Source: Thalassotalea_H sp040779345 (GTDB taxonomy: Bacteria; Pseudomonadota; Gammaproteobacteria; Enterobacterales; Alteromonadaceae). From it: 64,000 nucleotides of DNA. The position numbers and the translations under genes are program-made. The DNA lies in assembly GCA_040779345.1 (NCBI GenBank), contig JBFONU010000008.1:124001-188000 (forward strand), read 5' to 3'. Shown in pieces: positions 1 through 9,147 of the stretch (within the stretch, counting starts at the first letter, position 1; each line of letters begins with the position of its first letter). The notes under the pieces were generated by a model. The model searched no databases. It saw only the letters and a program-made list of their open reading frames with translations, and was not told the DNA's origin.

Positions 1-321
1 GTCAACCATATCTAAAGTTGGAATACCTTCAGTGATAGTTACGATAAGTTCGATACCTGCATCGATAGCTTCTAAAATAGCATCTTTACAGAACGGAGCT
101 GGCACATAGATAACTGTCGCTGTTGCGCCAGTAGCTGCTACTGCTTCACGTACTGTGTTGAACACTGGAAGGCCTAAATGCGTTTGACCGCCTTTACCTG
201 GGCTAACGCCGCCAACCATTTGTGTACCGTACTCAAGAGCTTGCTCTGAGTGGAATGTACCTTGACCACCAGTGAAACCTTGACAGATTACTTTAGTATC
301 TTTGTTAATTAATACAGACAT
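1..321 (-). CDS. sucD: Succinyl-CoA ligase alpha subunit, N-terminal part (cut by window edge)
   Basis: Only the first 107 codons are present; the gene runs off the left edge. The product forms the CoA-binding alpha subunit of succinyl-CoA synthetase, which makes succinate and ATP or GTP from succinyl-CoA in the TCA cycle. The visible part starts MSVLINKDTKVICQGFTGGQ and has the glycine-rich CoA-binding segment followed by GGVSPGKGG, typical of the family N-terminus. Its ATG overlaps the TAA stop of sucC by one base (TAATG), so the two subunits are translationally coupled in one transcript. The phospho-histidine region lies outside the window. Identity is secure from sequence and position. 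Confidence 0.97.
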   Translation of the reverse strand, partial: MSVLINKDTKVICQGFTGGQGTFHSEQALEYGTQMVGGVSPGKGGQTHLGLPVFNTVREAVAATGATATVIYVPAPFCKDAILEAIDAGIELIVTITEGIPTLDMVD

Positions 322-1487
322 TATTTGCCCTCCGCAGCGGCAACAACTTTAAGTGCTGCGTCAGTTAATGATTCAGCAGCGATGATGTTTACATCAGAGC
401 TTGCTAATACTTCACGGCCTGCTTCAGCATTTGTACCTTCTAAACGTACAACAACTGGCACTTCAACGCCTACTTCTTTAACAGCAGCGATAATACCTTC
501 AGCGATCATGTCACAACGAACGATACCACCAAAAATGTTAACTAAAACAGCTTTAACGTTGTCGTCTGAAAGGATGATTTTGAATGCTTCAGCAACACGT
601 TCTTTAGTCGCTCCGCCGCCAACATCTAAGAAGTTAGCTGGCTTGCCGCCGTGTAAGTTAACGATATCCATAGTACCCATTGCAAGGCCTGCACCGTTAA
701 CCATACAACCAACGTTACCGTCTAATGCTACGTAGTTTAATTCCCACTGCGCTGCATGTGCTTCACGCTCATCTTCTTGAGATGGATCGTGCATTGTACG
801 GATTTTAGGTTGACGGTATAACGCATTACCATCGATACCAATTTTACCGTCTAAACAGTGAAGGTTACCTTCGTCAGTAATGACTAACGGGTTGATTTCT
901 AATAAAGCGAAATCGAAATCAGTGAACATTTTAGCAAGACCCATGAAGATCTTAACAAATTGCTTCATTTGTGTAGGGTTTAAACCTAATTTGAAACCTA
1001 ATTCACGTGCTTGGTAAGCTTGAGGACCCACTAATGGATCGATTTCAGCTTTGTGAATTAACTCAGGAGTTTCTTCAGCAACGGTTTCAATTTCAACACC
1101 ACCTTCAGTAGATGCCATGAATACCACTTTACGCGTACCACGGTCTACAACAGCACCTAGGTATAATTCGTTAGCGATATCTGTACAGCTTTCTACTAAA
1201 ATTTTAGAAACGGGTTGTCCGTTCTCATCTGTTTGATAAGTTACTAAGTTCTTACCTAACCAGTTTTGAGCGAAGTCTTTAATTTCTTGTTTAGTTTTAA
1301 CTAGCTTAACACCGCCAGCTTTACCGCGGCCACCAGCGTGAACCTGAGTTTTAACAACCCACATATCGCCGCCAATTTTATCAGCAGCTTCTGCAGCTTC
1401 TTGAGGAGTATCGCAAGCGAATCCTTCAGAAACTGGTAAACCATATTCAGCGAATAATTGTTTCGCTTGGTACTCATGCAAATTCAT
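321..1487 (-). CDS. sucC: Succinyl-CoA ligase [ADP-forming] beta subunit
   Basis: Beta subunit of succinyl-CoA synthetase, cytosolic, working with SucD. At 388 residues it has exactly the length of the E. coli protein and begins MNLHEYQAKQLFAEYGLPV. It has an N-terminal ATP-grasp fold (roughly residues 1-240, with GGRGKAGGVK near residue 53 and the metal-binding ALLEINPLV segment near residue 195). The C-terminal CoA-ligase domain contains GGGATKERV and NIFGGIVRCD. It is followed directly by sucD with a one-base overlap. Unlike the close packing elsewhere in the cluster, it is separated from sucB by 353 bp holding a terminator and a large dyad, so sucCD is probably transcribed at least partly on its own. 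Confidence 0.98.
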   Translation of the reverse strand: MNLHEYQAKQLFAEYGLPVSEGFACDTPQEAAEAADKIGGDMWVVKTQVHAGGRGKAGGVKLVKTKQEIKDFAQNWLGKNLVTYQTDENGQPVSKILVESCTDIANELYLGAVVDRGTRKVVFMASTEGGVEIETVAEETPELIHKAEIDPLVGPQAYQARELGFKLGLNPTQMKQFVKIFMGLAKMFTDFDFALLEINPLVITDEGNLHCLDGKIGIDGNALYRQPKIRTMHDPSQEDEREAHAAQWELNYVALDGNVGCMVNGAGLAMGTMDIVNLHGGKPANFLDVGGGATKERVAEAFKIILSDDNVKAVLVNIFGGIVRCDMIAEGIIAAVKEVGVEVPVVVRLEGTNAEAGREVLASSDVNIIAAESLTDAALKVVAAAEGK

Positions 1488-1581
1488 GGTGTTTTATCCA
1501 TTTATCTGTAGATGAAAATGACAGGCTTTTTTGTAATTATAAGTTTACAAAAAAGACTACCATCGAAAAAAGTCGACCGAT

Positions 1582-1629
1582 TATAGTACAAAAGCTCTAG
1601 AGAACAAAGTCTTTAGAGCTAATACTATA
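1582..1629. promoter_or_regulatory. Long imperfect inverted repeat upstream of sucC
   Basis: TATAGTA (1582-1588) pairs with TACTATA (1623-1629), and inside it AGCTCTA (1593-1599) pairs with TAGAGCT (1614-1620), leaving a 14-base loop. The whole dyad spans 48 bp and sits about 95-140 bp upstream of the sucC start on the minus strand. It is followed by no clear T run in the sucC direction, so it looks more like a leader stem-loop or operator than a terminator. Function is unknown. Confidence 0.45.
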
Positions 1630-1787
1630 GTCTAGATCTCGATTTTTTTTCTTCTAAGTAAGAGTTAATAACAATTGTTGAGTAAATTAATTGATTTCAT
1701 TCAACATATACAGGCTGTCTGGAGATAACGAGCCAAGATGATAAGAATGCCAGAGTAAGCTATTCTCATTATTTATACTGCAATCAC

Positions 1788-1816
1788 AAAAAAGCCGTAC
1801 TAAAAAGTACGGCTTT
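1788..1816 (-). terminator. Intrinsic terminator after sucB
   Basis: AAAGCCGTAC (1791-1800) and GTACGGCTTT (1807-1816) form a perfect 10-bp stem with a 6-base loop. Read on the minus strand the stem is followed directly by a T run, so it ends sucAB transcripts just downstream of the sucB stop and before sucC. The remaining 353-bp gap between sucC and sucB holds the dyad described at 1582-1629 and probably the sucC promoter. Confidence 0.85.
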
Positions 1817-1840
1817 AATAAAAGGGTGTTTAACTATTAA

Positions 1841-3316
1841 TTAAATGTTTAATAGTAAACGTGTTGGATCTTCAAGTAACTCTTTAATTGTTACTAAGAA
1901 ACCCACTGACTCTTTACCATCAATCAAACGATGATCGTATGAAAGCGCTAAATACATCATAGGTAAAATTTCAACTTTTCCGTCAACTGCCATTGGGCGA
2001 TCTTGGATTTTATGCATCCCTAAAATTGCCGCTTGTGGTAAGTTTAAGATAGGCGTTGAAATTAGAGAGCCAAATACACCACCATTAGTGATAGTGAAGT
2101 TACCGCCTTGCATTTCGTCCATAGTCAACTTGCCATCACGGCCTTTAATCGCTAGGTCACGAATACCATTTTCGATACCCGCCATGCTTAATTGGTCAGC
2201 ATCACGAAGTACTGGAGTCACTAAACCACGTGGTGTTGAAACGGCAATCGATACATCAAAAAAGTTATGATAAACAATATCATCACCGTCAATTGATGCA
2301 TTTACTGCAGGATAACGTTTTAATGCTTCAGTTACCGCTTTCACGTAAAAAGACATAAAGCCTAAACGCGTATCATGGGTTTTCTCAAAGACATCTTTAT
2401 ATTGCTTACGTAAATCCATAATAGGCTTCATGTTAACTTCGTTAAACGTCGTTAACATTGCTGTAGAATTTTTAGCCTCTAATAAGCGTGTCGCTATTGT
2501 TTTACGTAAACGCGTCATTGGTACACGTTTTTGTGTACGCTCACCTAATTCTTGAGCCGCAGGAGCTGAAGCAGCTTTTGCTGGGGCTGGTGCAGACTTA
2601 GGTTTGTTAGCAGCAGCTTCAACGTCTTCTTTAGAAATACGTCCGCCTTTGCCGGTACCAATTACATCACTAGCCGTTAAACCTTTTTCAGTCATTAAAC
2701 GACGTACTGAAGGGCTTGCTAATTCATCACTGCTGATAGCTTCTTCTTTAGATTGCGTAGGAGCCGCAGCTACTGCGCCAGCATTTAATTCACCAATTTT
2801 TTGGTCGCCTAATACTGTGTCGCCTTCTGCGTGAATAATTTTACCAATCACACCGTTGTCTTGTGCGACAACTTCTAGTACAACTTTATCTGTTTCAATA
2901 TCAACTAAGTTTTGATCTACAGATACCGTATCGCCTTCAGCCACATGCCATGCAGCAACAGTTGCATCCGCTACTGATTCAGGTAAAACAGGGACTACGA
3001 TGTCAATTACCTTCCCTTGTGAAGAACCAGAAGATGCTGCGGTAGGAGCTTCAGCCGCTGGTGCAGATGCTTCAGAAGCTGCTTCATCAAGAATAGCAAT
3101 AACTTGCTCGCCTAATACTGTTGCGCCTTCTGCTTGAGAAATTTCAGTAATAACGCCGTCAGAAGTCGCTGGTACTTCTAGTACAACTTTATCAGTTTCA
3201 ATATCTACTAATACTTGATCACGAGATACTTTATCACCTACTTGTACATGCCAAGTAGCTACTGTTGCGTCAGCAACTGATTCAGGTAAAACGGGAACCT
3301 TAATTTCGGTTGTCAT
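1841..3316 (-). CDS. sucB: Dihydrolipoyllysine succinyltransferase (2-oxoglutarate dehydrogenase E2), two lipoyl domains
   Basis: E2 core of the 2-oxoglutarate dehydrogenase complex, transferring succinyl from lipoyl-lysine to CoA. At 491 residues it is longer than the approximately 400-residue one-lipoyl E. coli form because the lipoyl domain is duplicated: DIETDKVVLEV occurs twice, with the lipoylated lysines at K43 and K144, and each domain begins with the same PVLPESVADATVA segment. An Ala/Pro/Ser linker, a peripheral subunit-binding domain (about 200-235, SPSVRRLMTEKGL) and a C-terminal acyltransferase domain with the catalytic HRLIDG (H462, D466) follow. It lies 30 bp after sucA and is clearly co-transcribed. 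The two-domain layout resembles pyruvate dehydrogenase E2, but the neighbour sucA and the succinyltransferase-like core support SucB. Confidence 0.96.
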   Translation of the reverse strand: MTTEIKVPVLPESVADATVATWHVQVGDKVSRDQVLVDIETDKVVLEVPATSDGVITEISQAEGATVLGEQVIAILDEAASEASAPAAEAPTAASSGSSQGKVIDIVVPVLPESVADATVAAWHVAEGDTVSVDQNLVDIETDKVVLEVVAQDNGVIGKIIHAEGDTVLGDQKIGELNAGAVAAAPTQSKEEAISSDELASPSVRRLMTEKGLTASDVIGTGKGGRISKEDVEAAANKPKSAPAPAKAASAPAAQELGERTQKRVPMTRLRKTIATRLLEAKNSTAMLTTFNEVNMKPIMDLRKQYKDVFEKTHDTRLGFMSFYVKAVTEALKRYPAVNASIDGDDIVYHNFFDVSIAVSTPRGLVTPVLRDADQLSMAGIENGIRDLAIKGRDGKLTMDEMQGGNFTITNGGVFGSLISTPILNLPQAAILGMHKIQDRPMAVDGKVEILPMMYLALSYDHRLIDGKESVGFLVTIKELLEDPTRLLLNI

Positions 3317-3346
3317 TTATATTTTTCCTTCACTTACAAAACTAGT

Positions 3347-6151
3347 CTATTCAACATTGAGCGCGTCATTGACTAGCGCTTGTTGCTCTTTAACATGAAC
3401 TGACATATAACCAACAGCAGGTGCTGCAGAAGCCTTACGGCCAGCATATGTCAAATAAGTACCTTCTGGGATTGCCGCTCTAAAATGATGCTGTGAACAA
3501 TACCATGCACCTTGGTTTTGCGGCTCTTCCTGACACCAGACAAATTGCTTCACGTGTTGATATTTTGCTAATTCAACTTGAAGCTCTTCTTCTGGGAATG
3601 GGTAAAGTTGCTCGATCCGAATGATGGCAATATTATTTTGTTCATTCTTACGACGTTGCTCTAATAATTCGTAGTAAACTTTACCACTACAAAATACTAC
3701 ACGTTCTACCTCTTTCGGGTTTATCTCATCAACTTCACCAATCACATTATGAAAGACACCGGTTGAAAGTTCTTCAAGTGAAGAAACAGCAAGCGGGTGA
3801 CGTAATAATGATTTAGGTGACATAACAACTAATGGACGACGCATTGGACGAACCACTTGGCGGCGCAACATATTAAATACTTGCGCTGGAGTTGATGGCA
3901 CACAGACTTGCATGTTGTGATCAGCACACAACTGTAAGAAGCGTTCTAAACGAGCTGATGAATGCTCAGGACCTTGTCCTTCGTAGCCATGAGGTAACAA
4001 CATAGTTAAGCCACATAAACGACCCCACTTTTGCTCACCAGAGCTGACAAATTGATCAAAAACTACTTGAGCACAGTTAGCAAAATCACCAAATTGCGCT
4101 TCCCAAATAGTTAAGCCTGCCGGTTCTGCTGTCGTATAACCATACTCAAACGCCATAACAGACACTTCAGATAACACTGAATCATGAACGTCAAACGGAC
4201 CTTGGCCTTCACGTATATGTTGTAATGGAAGATACTTACTCGCATCTTCTTGGTTATGCAAAACAGCATGACGGTGGAAGAAAGTACCACGCCCAGAATC
4301 TTGTCCGGTAATACGAACTCGTTGACCCGAATCAACCACGGAAGCATAAGCTAAGTTTTCAGCCATGCCCCAATCAAGTAATTTCTCACCTGAAGCCATT
4401 TTTACACGGTCGTCATAAATTTTCTTAACACGACCATGAACAGGATGTGATTCAGGGTAAGTTGAAATTTTTGCAGCAAGTTCTTTTAACTTCTCAACAG
4501 AAATTTCTTTATCGTAGTCATCATCCCAGTTGTGACCAATATACGGAGTCCAATCAACAGAGTGCTCTGTCATTGGTCGCCATTGTTCAACAGTACACTG
4601 GCCTTCATCAAGTAATTTACGATAATATGCGGTTAATTCATTAGATCTTTCGGTCTTAATTGAACCTTCGGCATTTAATTTATCGGCATACAATTGACGT
4701 GGTGTTGGATGTTTTTTAACTTTTTTATACATTAACGGCTGAGTAGCACTAGGCTCATCAGCTTCATTATGTCCGTGACGACGGTAACAAACTAAATCAA
4801 TTACCACATCACGTTTAAATTCATTACGGTAATCAAGCGCAATTTGTGTTGCTAAAATAACCGCTTCAGGATCATCACCATTAACATGAAGTATTGGCGC
4901 TGAAACCATTTTAGCAATTTCAGTACAGTATTCACCACTGCGTGTATCTTGGGCATTAGATGTAGTAAAACCTACTTGGTTATTGACAACAATACGAATG
5001 GTACCGCCCACTTTAAACGCTCTCGCTTGAGACATGTTAAAAGTTTCTTGAACAACACCTTGACCCGCAACAGCTGAATCACCATGGATAGTTATAGGTA
5101 AAACGATATCACCTTGTTCACAACCACGTCGGTCTTGACGAGCGCGAACAGAACCAATAACTACCGGATTCACGATCTCTAAATGAGATGGGTTAAACGC
5201 AAGTGCTAAATGGACATTCCCACCTGGTGTGACGAAATCTGATGAGTAACCTTGATGATATTTAACATCACCTGATGATAAAATTTCATCATGTTTACCA
5301 CCAAATTCATCAAATAATTTTGATGGATTTTTACCCATAACGTTAACAAGTACGTTAAGACGACCACGGTGAGCCATACCGATAACGACTTCTTTTGTGC
5401 CATGCGTTCCAGAGCGAGTAATTAACTCTTTTAACATAGGAACTAGCGCATCACCACCTTCTAAAGAGAAGCGTTTAGCACCAGGAAATTTAGCTCCTAA
5501 GTATTTTTCAAGACCGTCAGCAGCAATTAAGCCTTTTAATACTTCTTCTTTTTCAGCCGTTGAAAGTTGTGCTTGAGACTGAACAGATTCTAGACGATTT
5601 TGTAACCAACGCTTTTCTTCGGTTGAAGTTATATGCATGTATTCTGCGCCAATCGCACCACAATACGTTGCTTTAAGTGACTTATATAAATCACCTAACT
5701 TCATGGTTTCTTGTGCTACAGCAAAAGAACCTACGTTGAACTCTTTATCAAAGTCATTTTCTGATAACTCATGATGAGATAATTGCAGGTCACGCACTTT
5801 ATCGCGTTGCCATAACCCTAAAGGGTCGAGATTGGCATTTTGATGTCCGCGAAAACGAAAAGCATTAATGAGCTGTAAGACTTTAACTTGTTTAGCATCA
5901 CCTCCTGCAGAAACAACAACCGTTTTATGGCTTTGTTTAGCAAGCTCTTTAAATTCATCACGAATTTCAGAGTGACGATACTCTACATCAGCACCTTCAA
6001 CTTTAGGAAGTTGTTGAAATACTTCTCGCCACTCTGCAGAAACAGATTGCGAGTTATCTAAATAAGATTCGTACAATTCTTCAATATAAGCAGCGTTAGC
6101 ACCACTTAAATGGGAAGACTCTATCCAAGCCTTCATTACACCTTCTGGCAT
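3347..6151 (-). CDS. sucA: 2-oxoglutarate dehydrogenase E1 component
   Basis: Thiamine-diphosphate-dependent decarboxylating E1 of the 2-oxoglutarate dehydrogenase complex. At 934 residues it matches E. coli SucA (933). The N-terminus (MKAWIESSHLSGANAAYIEE) matches the family start, after five extra residues. The ThDP-binding region carries HGDSAVAGQGVVQE and a GDDPEA...N segment; the transketolase-like C-terminal half includes LLPHGYEGQGPEHSSARLER, which is diagnostic of OdhA/SucA. It sits between sdhB (148-bp gap with a hairpin) and sucB (30-bp gap). All catalytic landmarks I could look for are intact. Confidence 0.98.
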   Translation of the reverse strand: MPEGVMKAWIESSHLSGANAAYIEELYESYLDNSQSVSAEWREVFQQLPKVEGADVEYRHSEIRDEFKELAKQSHKTVVVSAGGDAKQVKVLQLINAFRFRGHQNANLDPLGLWQRDKVRDLQLSHHELSENDFDKEFNVGSFAVAQETMKLGDLYKSLKATYCGAIGAEYMHITSTEEKRWLQNRLESVQSQAQLSTAEKEEVLKGLIAADGLEKYLGAKFPGAKRFSLEGGDALVPMLKELITRSGTHGTKEVVIGMAHRGRLNVLVNVMGKNPSKLFDEFGGKHDEILSSGDVKYHQGYSSDFVTPGGNVHLALAFNPSHLEIVNPVVIGSVRARQDRRGCEQGDIVLPITIHGDSAVAGQGVVQETFNMSQARAFKVGGTIRIVVNNQVGFTTSNAQDTRSGEYCTEIAKMVSAPILHVNGDDPEAVILATQIALDYRNEFKRDVVIDLVCYRRHGHNEADEPSATQPLMYKKVKKHPTPRQLYADKLNAEGSIKTERSNELTAYYRKLLDEGQCTVEQWRPMTEHSVDWTPYIGHNWDDDYDKEISVEKLKELAAKISTYPESHPVHGRVKKIYDDRVKMASGEKLLDWGMAENLAYASVVDSGQRVRITGQDSGRGTFFHRHAVLHNQEDASKYLPLQHIREGQGPFDVHDSVLSEVSVMAFEYGYTTAEPAGLTIWEAQFGDFANCAQVVFDQFVSSGEQKWGRLCGLTMLLPHGYEGQGPEHSSARLERFLQLCADHNMQVCVPSTPAQVFNMLRRQVVRPMRRPLVVMSPKSLLRHPLAVSSLEELSTGVFHNVIGEVDEINPKEVERVVFCSGKVYYELLEQRRKNEQNNIAIIRIEQLYPFPEEELQVELAKYQHVKQFVWCQEEPQNQGAWYCSQHHFRAAIPEGTYLTYAGRKASAAPAVGYMSVHVKEQQALVNDALNVE

Positions 6152-6260
6152 TGCCTGTTCCTTTATGGGATAAAAGCAACAAAAATTTAAATAATTACTC
6201 TTTACTAAGCAATTAGACTATTGGCTAATTGAAATAAAAGAATGATTATTCCTGTAATTA

Positions 6261-6293
6261 AGCCGCAGAATAAGTAAAACTTACTTTGCGGCT
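6261..6293 (-). terminator. Hairpin between sdhB and sucA (attenuator or processing site)
   Basis: AGCCGCA (6261-6267) pairs with TGCGGCT (6287-6293), with a further AAGTAA/TTACTT arm inside and a small loop. On the minus strand it lies immediately after the sdhB stop codon. The following bases are TTAATTA rather than a solid T run, so termination would be partial; it may set the ratio of sdh to suc transcripts or mark an RNA processing point. Confidence 0.5.
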
Positions 6294-6299
6294 AAAGTT

Positions 6300-7013
6300 T
6301 TATACTGCGCGTGAAAGTAACATCGACTTAATATGGCCGATAGCTTTCGTTGGGTTCAATCCTTTAGGACAAACATCCACACAGTTCATGATGCCATGAC
6401 AACGGAATACGCTGTATGCATCTTGTAAATCGTCTAAGCGTTCTTCGGTTGCGGTATCACGACTATCGATTAAAAATCGATAAGCATGAAGTAACCCAGC
6501 AGGACCAACAAACTTATCAGGGTTCCACCAAAATGACGGACATGACGTAGAACAACACGCACATAAGATACACTCATATAAGCCATCTAAATGTTCACGT
6601 TCTTCTGGCGATTGTAAATGCTCACGAGCAGGCACATCTTTTCCATCATTGATTAAGTAAGGTTTGATTTTTTCATATTGATCATAAAACTGTGTCATAT
6701 CAATAATTAAATCGCGCACAACTGGTAATCCCGGTAACGGGCGTAAAACGATAACATTCGCTTTAAGCTCAGACAAAGGTGTAATACACGCTAAGCCATT
6801 TTTACCATTCATGTTTAAACCGTCTGAACCACAAACCCCTTCACGGCATGAACGACGGAAAGATAAAGAAGAATCTTGCTCTTTTAGCAAGATCAACGCA
6901 TCTAATACCATCATATCCGAGCCTTCTGGGATCTCTAGCTCGTACTCTTTCATGTAAGGTTTAGTGTCTACATCAGCATTATATCGGTAAATCGAAAATT
7001 TCTGTTTCATCAT
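6300..7013 (-). CDS. sdhB: Succinate dehydrogenase iron-sulfur subunit
   Basis: Electron-transfer subunit of complex II, on the inner face of the cytoplasmic membrane. 237 residues, as in E. coli (238). The plant-type [2Fe-2S] ligands are C56, C61 and C76 with D64 in CREGVCGSDG, as in E. coli. The C-terminal half carries CILCACCSTSCP for the [4Fe-4S] cluster and CHGIMNCVDVCPKGLNP for the [3Fe-4S]/[4Fe-4S] ligands. It follows sdhA by 19 bp in the sdhCDAB operon. Confidence 0.98.
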   Translation of the reverse strand: MMKQKFSIYRYNADVDTKPYMKEYELEIPEGSDMMVLDALILLKEQDSSLSFRRSCREGVCGSDGLNMNGKNGLACITPLSELKANVIVLRPLPGLPVVRDLIIDMTQFYDQYEKIKPYLINDGKDVPAREHLQSPEEREHLDGLYECILCACCSTSCPSFWWNPDKFVGPAGLLHAYRFLIDSRDTATEERLDDLQDAYSVFRCHGIMNCVDVCPKGLNPTKAIGHIKSMLLSRAV

Positions 7014-7032
7014 TTATTCCTACAATAACGTC

Positions 7033-8799
7033 CTAGTAAACACGAGCTTTCGGTGGGAAAGCATCACGGTGAACGGGAGACATGTTAACTTGACGTTTTG
7101 TCATATCTTCGGTATCAGGAGAATAGATAGAGTGACATAACCAGTTTTCATCATCACGCTCAGTAAAATCTTGACGAGCATGTGCGCCACGAGATTCTGT
7201 ACGGAAGTTCGCTGCTTTTGCTGAACAAAAGGCAGTTTCCATTAAGTTATCAAGCTCTAAACATTCAATACGTTGGGTATTAAATTCAGATGATTTATCG
7301 TCTAGTTTGGCATTTTGTAAGCGTTCACGAATTTCCGTTAACTCTTTCATACCTTGCGCCATTGCTTCGCCTTCACGGAATACCGAGAAGTTAAGTTGCA
7401 TACATTGCTGCAAATCTTTACGTATCTGAGTAGGATCTTCACCCGTAGTTGAAGATTCCCAACGATTCGTACGCGCTAACGAAGCTTCTAAATCAGATGC
7501 TGATGCTTCTTTACCAAACTCAGTATCATTTAGATAGGTACCTAAGAATTTACCTGCTGCACGACCAAAGACCACTAAATCGAGTAATGAGTTACCTCCT
7601 AATCGGTTCGCACCATGTACAGAGACACAAGCGATTTCACCAACAGCAAATAAACCTTCAACAATCGTTTCTTTTCCATCAGCGCCAACATTAATGGCTT
7701 GACCATTTACATTAGTTGGTACACCACCCATTTGATAATGACAGGTTGGAATAACCGGAATTGGCTCTTCAGCCGGATCAACATGAGCAAATGTTTTAGA
7801 TAAATCACACACGCCTGGTAATTGTTTATCAAGCGTTTCTCGACCTAAATGGTCAAGTTTAAGCTTAATATGAGGACCCCAAGGGCCGTCGCAACCACGA
7901 CCTTCTCGGATTTCTGTCATCATTGAACGCGCAACAACATCACGACCGGCAAGATCTTTAGCGTTAGGTGCATAACGTTCCATGAAACGCTCACCGTCTT
8001 TATTTAATAAGTAACCACCTTCACCACGACAACCTTCGGTAACAAGTACACCGGCACCTGCGATACCTGTAGGGTGGAACTGCCACATTTCCATATCTTG
8101 CATTTGAATACCAGCACGAAGTGACATTCCCACTCCGTCACCCGTATTGATGTGAGCGTTAGTCGTTGAAGCGAAAATACGACCTGCACCACCGGTAGCT
8201 AATACCGTTGCACGTGCTTTAAAGTAAACGACTTCACCAGTTTCAATACAAATAGCGGTTGTACCAACAATGGCACCGTCACTATTTTTTACTAAATCTA
8301 AGGCATACCATTCTGAATAAACGTTCGTTTTGTTTTTAACGTTTTGTTGGTATAAACAATGAAGTAAAGCATGGCCAGTACGGTCAGCAGCAGCAGCCGT
8401 ACGAGCAGCTTGTTCTCCACCAAAGTTTTTTGACTGCCCACCAAATGGACGTTGGTAAACTTTGCCGTTTTCGAAACGAGAAAATGGTAAGCCCATTTTT
8501 TCTAATTCGATAATAGATTCTGGTCCTGTTTTACACATGTACTCAATAGCATCTTGATCACCAATGTAATCAGACCCTTTCACGGTATCGTACATATGTT
8601 GTTCCCAATGATCTTCATGGGCATTACCTAACGCAACGGTAATACCACCTTGCGCAGAAACCGTATGAGAACGAGTTGGGAAAACTTTAGAAATCAAAGC
8701 ACATGATTTGCCTGATTCTGAAATTGCTAATGCGGCGCGCATACCTGCACCACCTGCGCCAATGACAATGGCGTCAAATTCACGAACTGGAACGCTCAC
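7033..8799 (-). CDS. sdhA: Succinate dehydrogenase flavoprotein subunit
   Basis: Catalytic FAD subunit oxidising succinate to fumarate. 588 residues, the usual E. coli length. The N-terminal dinucleotide fold is IVIGAGGAGMRAAL; H45 in TRSHTVSAQGG is the covalent FAD attachment histidine; HPTGIAGAGVLVTEGCRGEGG and the HARQDFTERDD C-terminal signature are present. It begins one base after the sdhD stop, so the membrane anchors and the flavoprotein are tightly coupled. The TRSHTV context and the operon with two anchor subunits favour succinate dehydrogenase over fumarate reductase. Confidence 0.98.
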   Translation of the reverse strand: MSVPVREFDAIVIGAGGAGMRAALAISESGKSCALISKVFPTRSHTVSAQGGITVALGNAHEDHWEQHMYDTVKGSDYIGDQDAIEYMCKTGPESIIELEKMGLPFSRFENGKVYQRPFGGQSKNFGGEQAARTAAAADRTGHALLHCLYQQNVKNKTNVYSEWYALDLVKNSDGAIVGTTAICIETGEVVYFKARATVLATGGAGRIFASTTNAHINTGDGVGMSLRAGIQMQDMEMWQFHPTGIAGAGVLVTEGCRGEGGYLLNKDGERFMERYAPNAKDLAGRDVVARSMMTEIREGRGCDGPWGPHIKLKLDHLGRETLDKQLPGVCDLSKTFAHVDPAEEPIPVIPTCHYQMGGVPTNVNGQAINVGADGKETIVEGLFAVGEIACVSVHGANRLGGNSLLDLVVFGRAAGKFLGTYLNDTEFGKEASASDLEASLARTNRWESSTTGEDPTQIRKDLQQCMQLNFSVFREGEAMAQGMKELTEIRERLQNAKLDDKSSEFNTQRIECLELDNLMETAFCSAKAANFRTESRGAHARQDFTERDDENWLCHSIYSPDTEDMTKRQVNMSPVHRDAFPPKARVY

Positions 8800-9147
8800 T
8801 TAAACACCCCACACAGTTAAAAAGCCCATTACTAAGTAAGCAAGTAATGTAACGGCAAAAATAAATTGTAAACCACCACGTAAAAACGCGGGCTTAATGT
8901 AATCAGACAAGACTTGCCAAATACCAATCCATGCATGGATTAACAAAGCAAATAGCGCCAAAATTGTGAAAACCTTTGTACAAAGCCCTGAGAAAAAACC
9001 TTGCCAAATGTCATATGTTACGTCTGTTGTCGTAACAAAAAAACCTAGAATATAGAACGTATACAAAGCGAGAATAATTGCACTCGTTCTAATAAGAATA
9101 AAGTCATGTACGCCACTACGGCCTACAGTTGCTGCATTGTTTACCAT
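8800..9147 (-). CDS. sdhD: Succinate dehydrogenase membrane anchor subunit
   Basis: 115-residue integral membrane subunit with three hydrophobic helices (about 18-40, 52-78 and 90-112). The HAWIGIWQVLSDYIKP segment carries the conserved His and the Asp-Tyr pair associated with heme b and quinone binding in SdhD. Its start overlaps the sdhC end by 7 bp and its stop abuts sdhA. Length and position equal the E. coli protein. Confidence 0.96.
   Translation of the reverse strand: MVNNAATVGRSGVHDFILIRTSAIILALYTFYILGFFVTTTDVTYDIWQGFFSGLCTKVFTILALFALLIHAWIGIWQVLSDYIKPAFLRGGLQFIFAVTLLAYLVMGFLTVWGV

Noticed and set aside
325..735. 136-codon open frame on the plus strand
   Set aside because: Lies wholly antisense within sucC; its composition follows from the codon use of the real gene.
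7449..7694. Open frame antisense to sdhA, and similar antisense frames inside dnaE, clpB and lpxA
   Set aside because: All lie inside conserved essential genes on the opposite strand and have no ribosome site or family.
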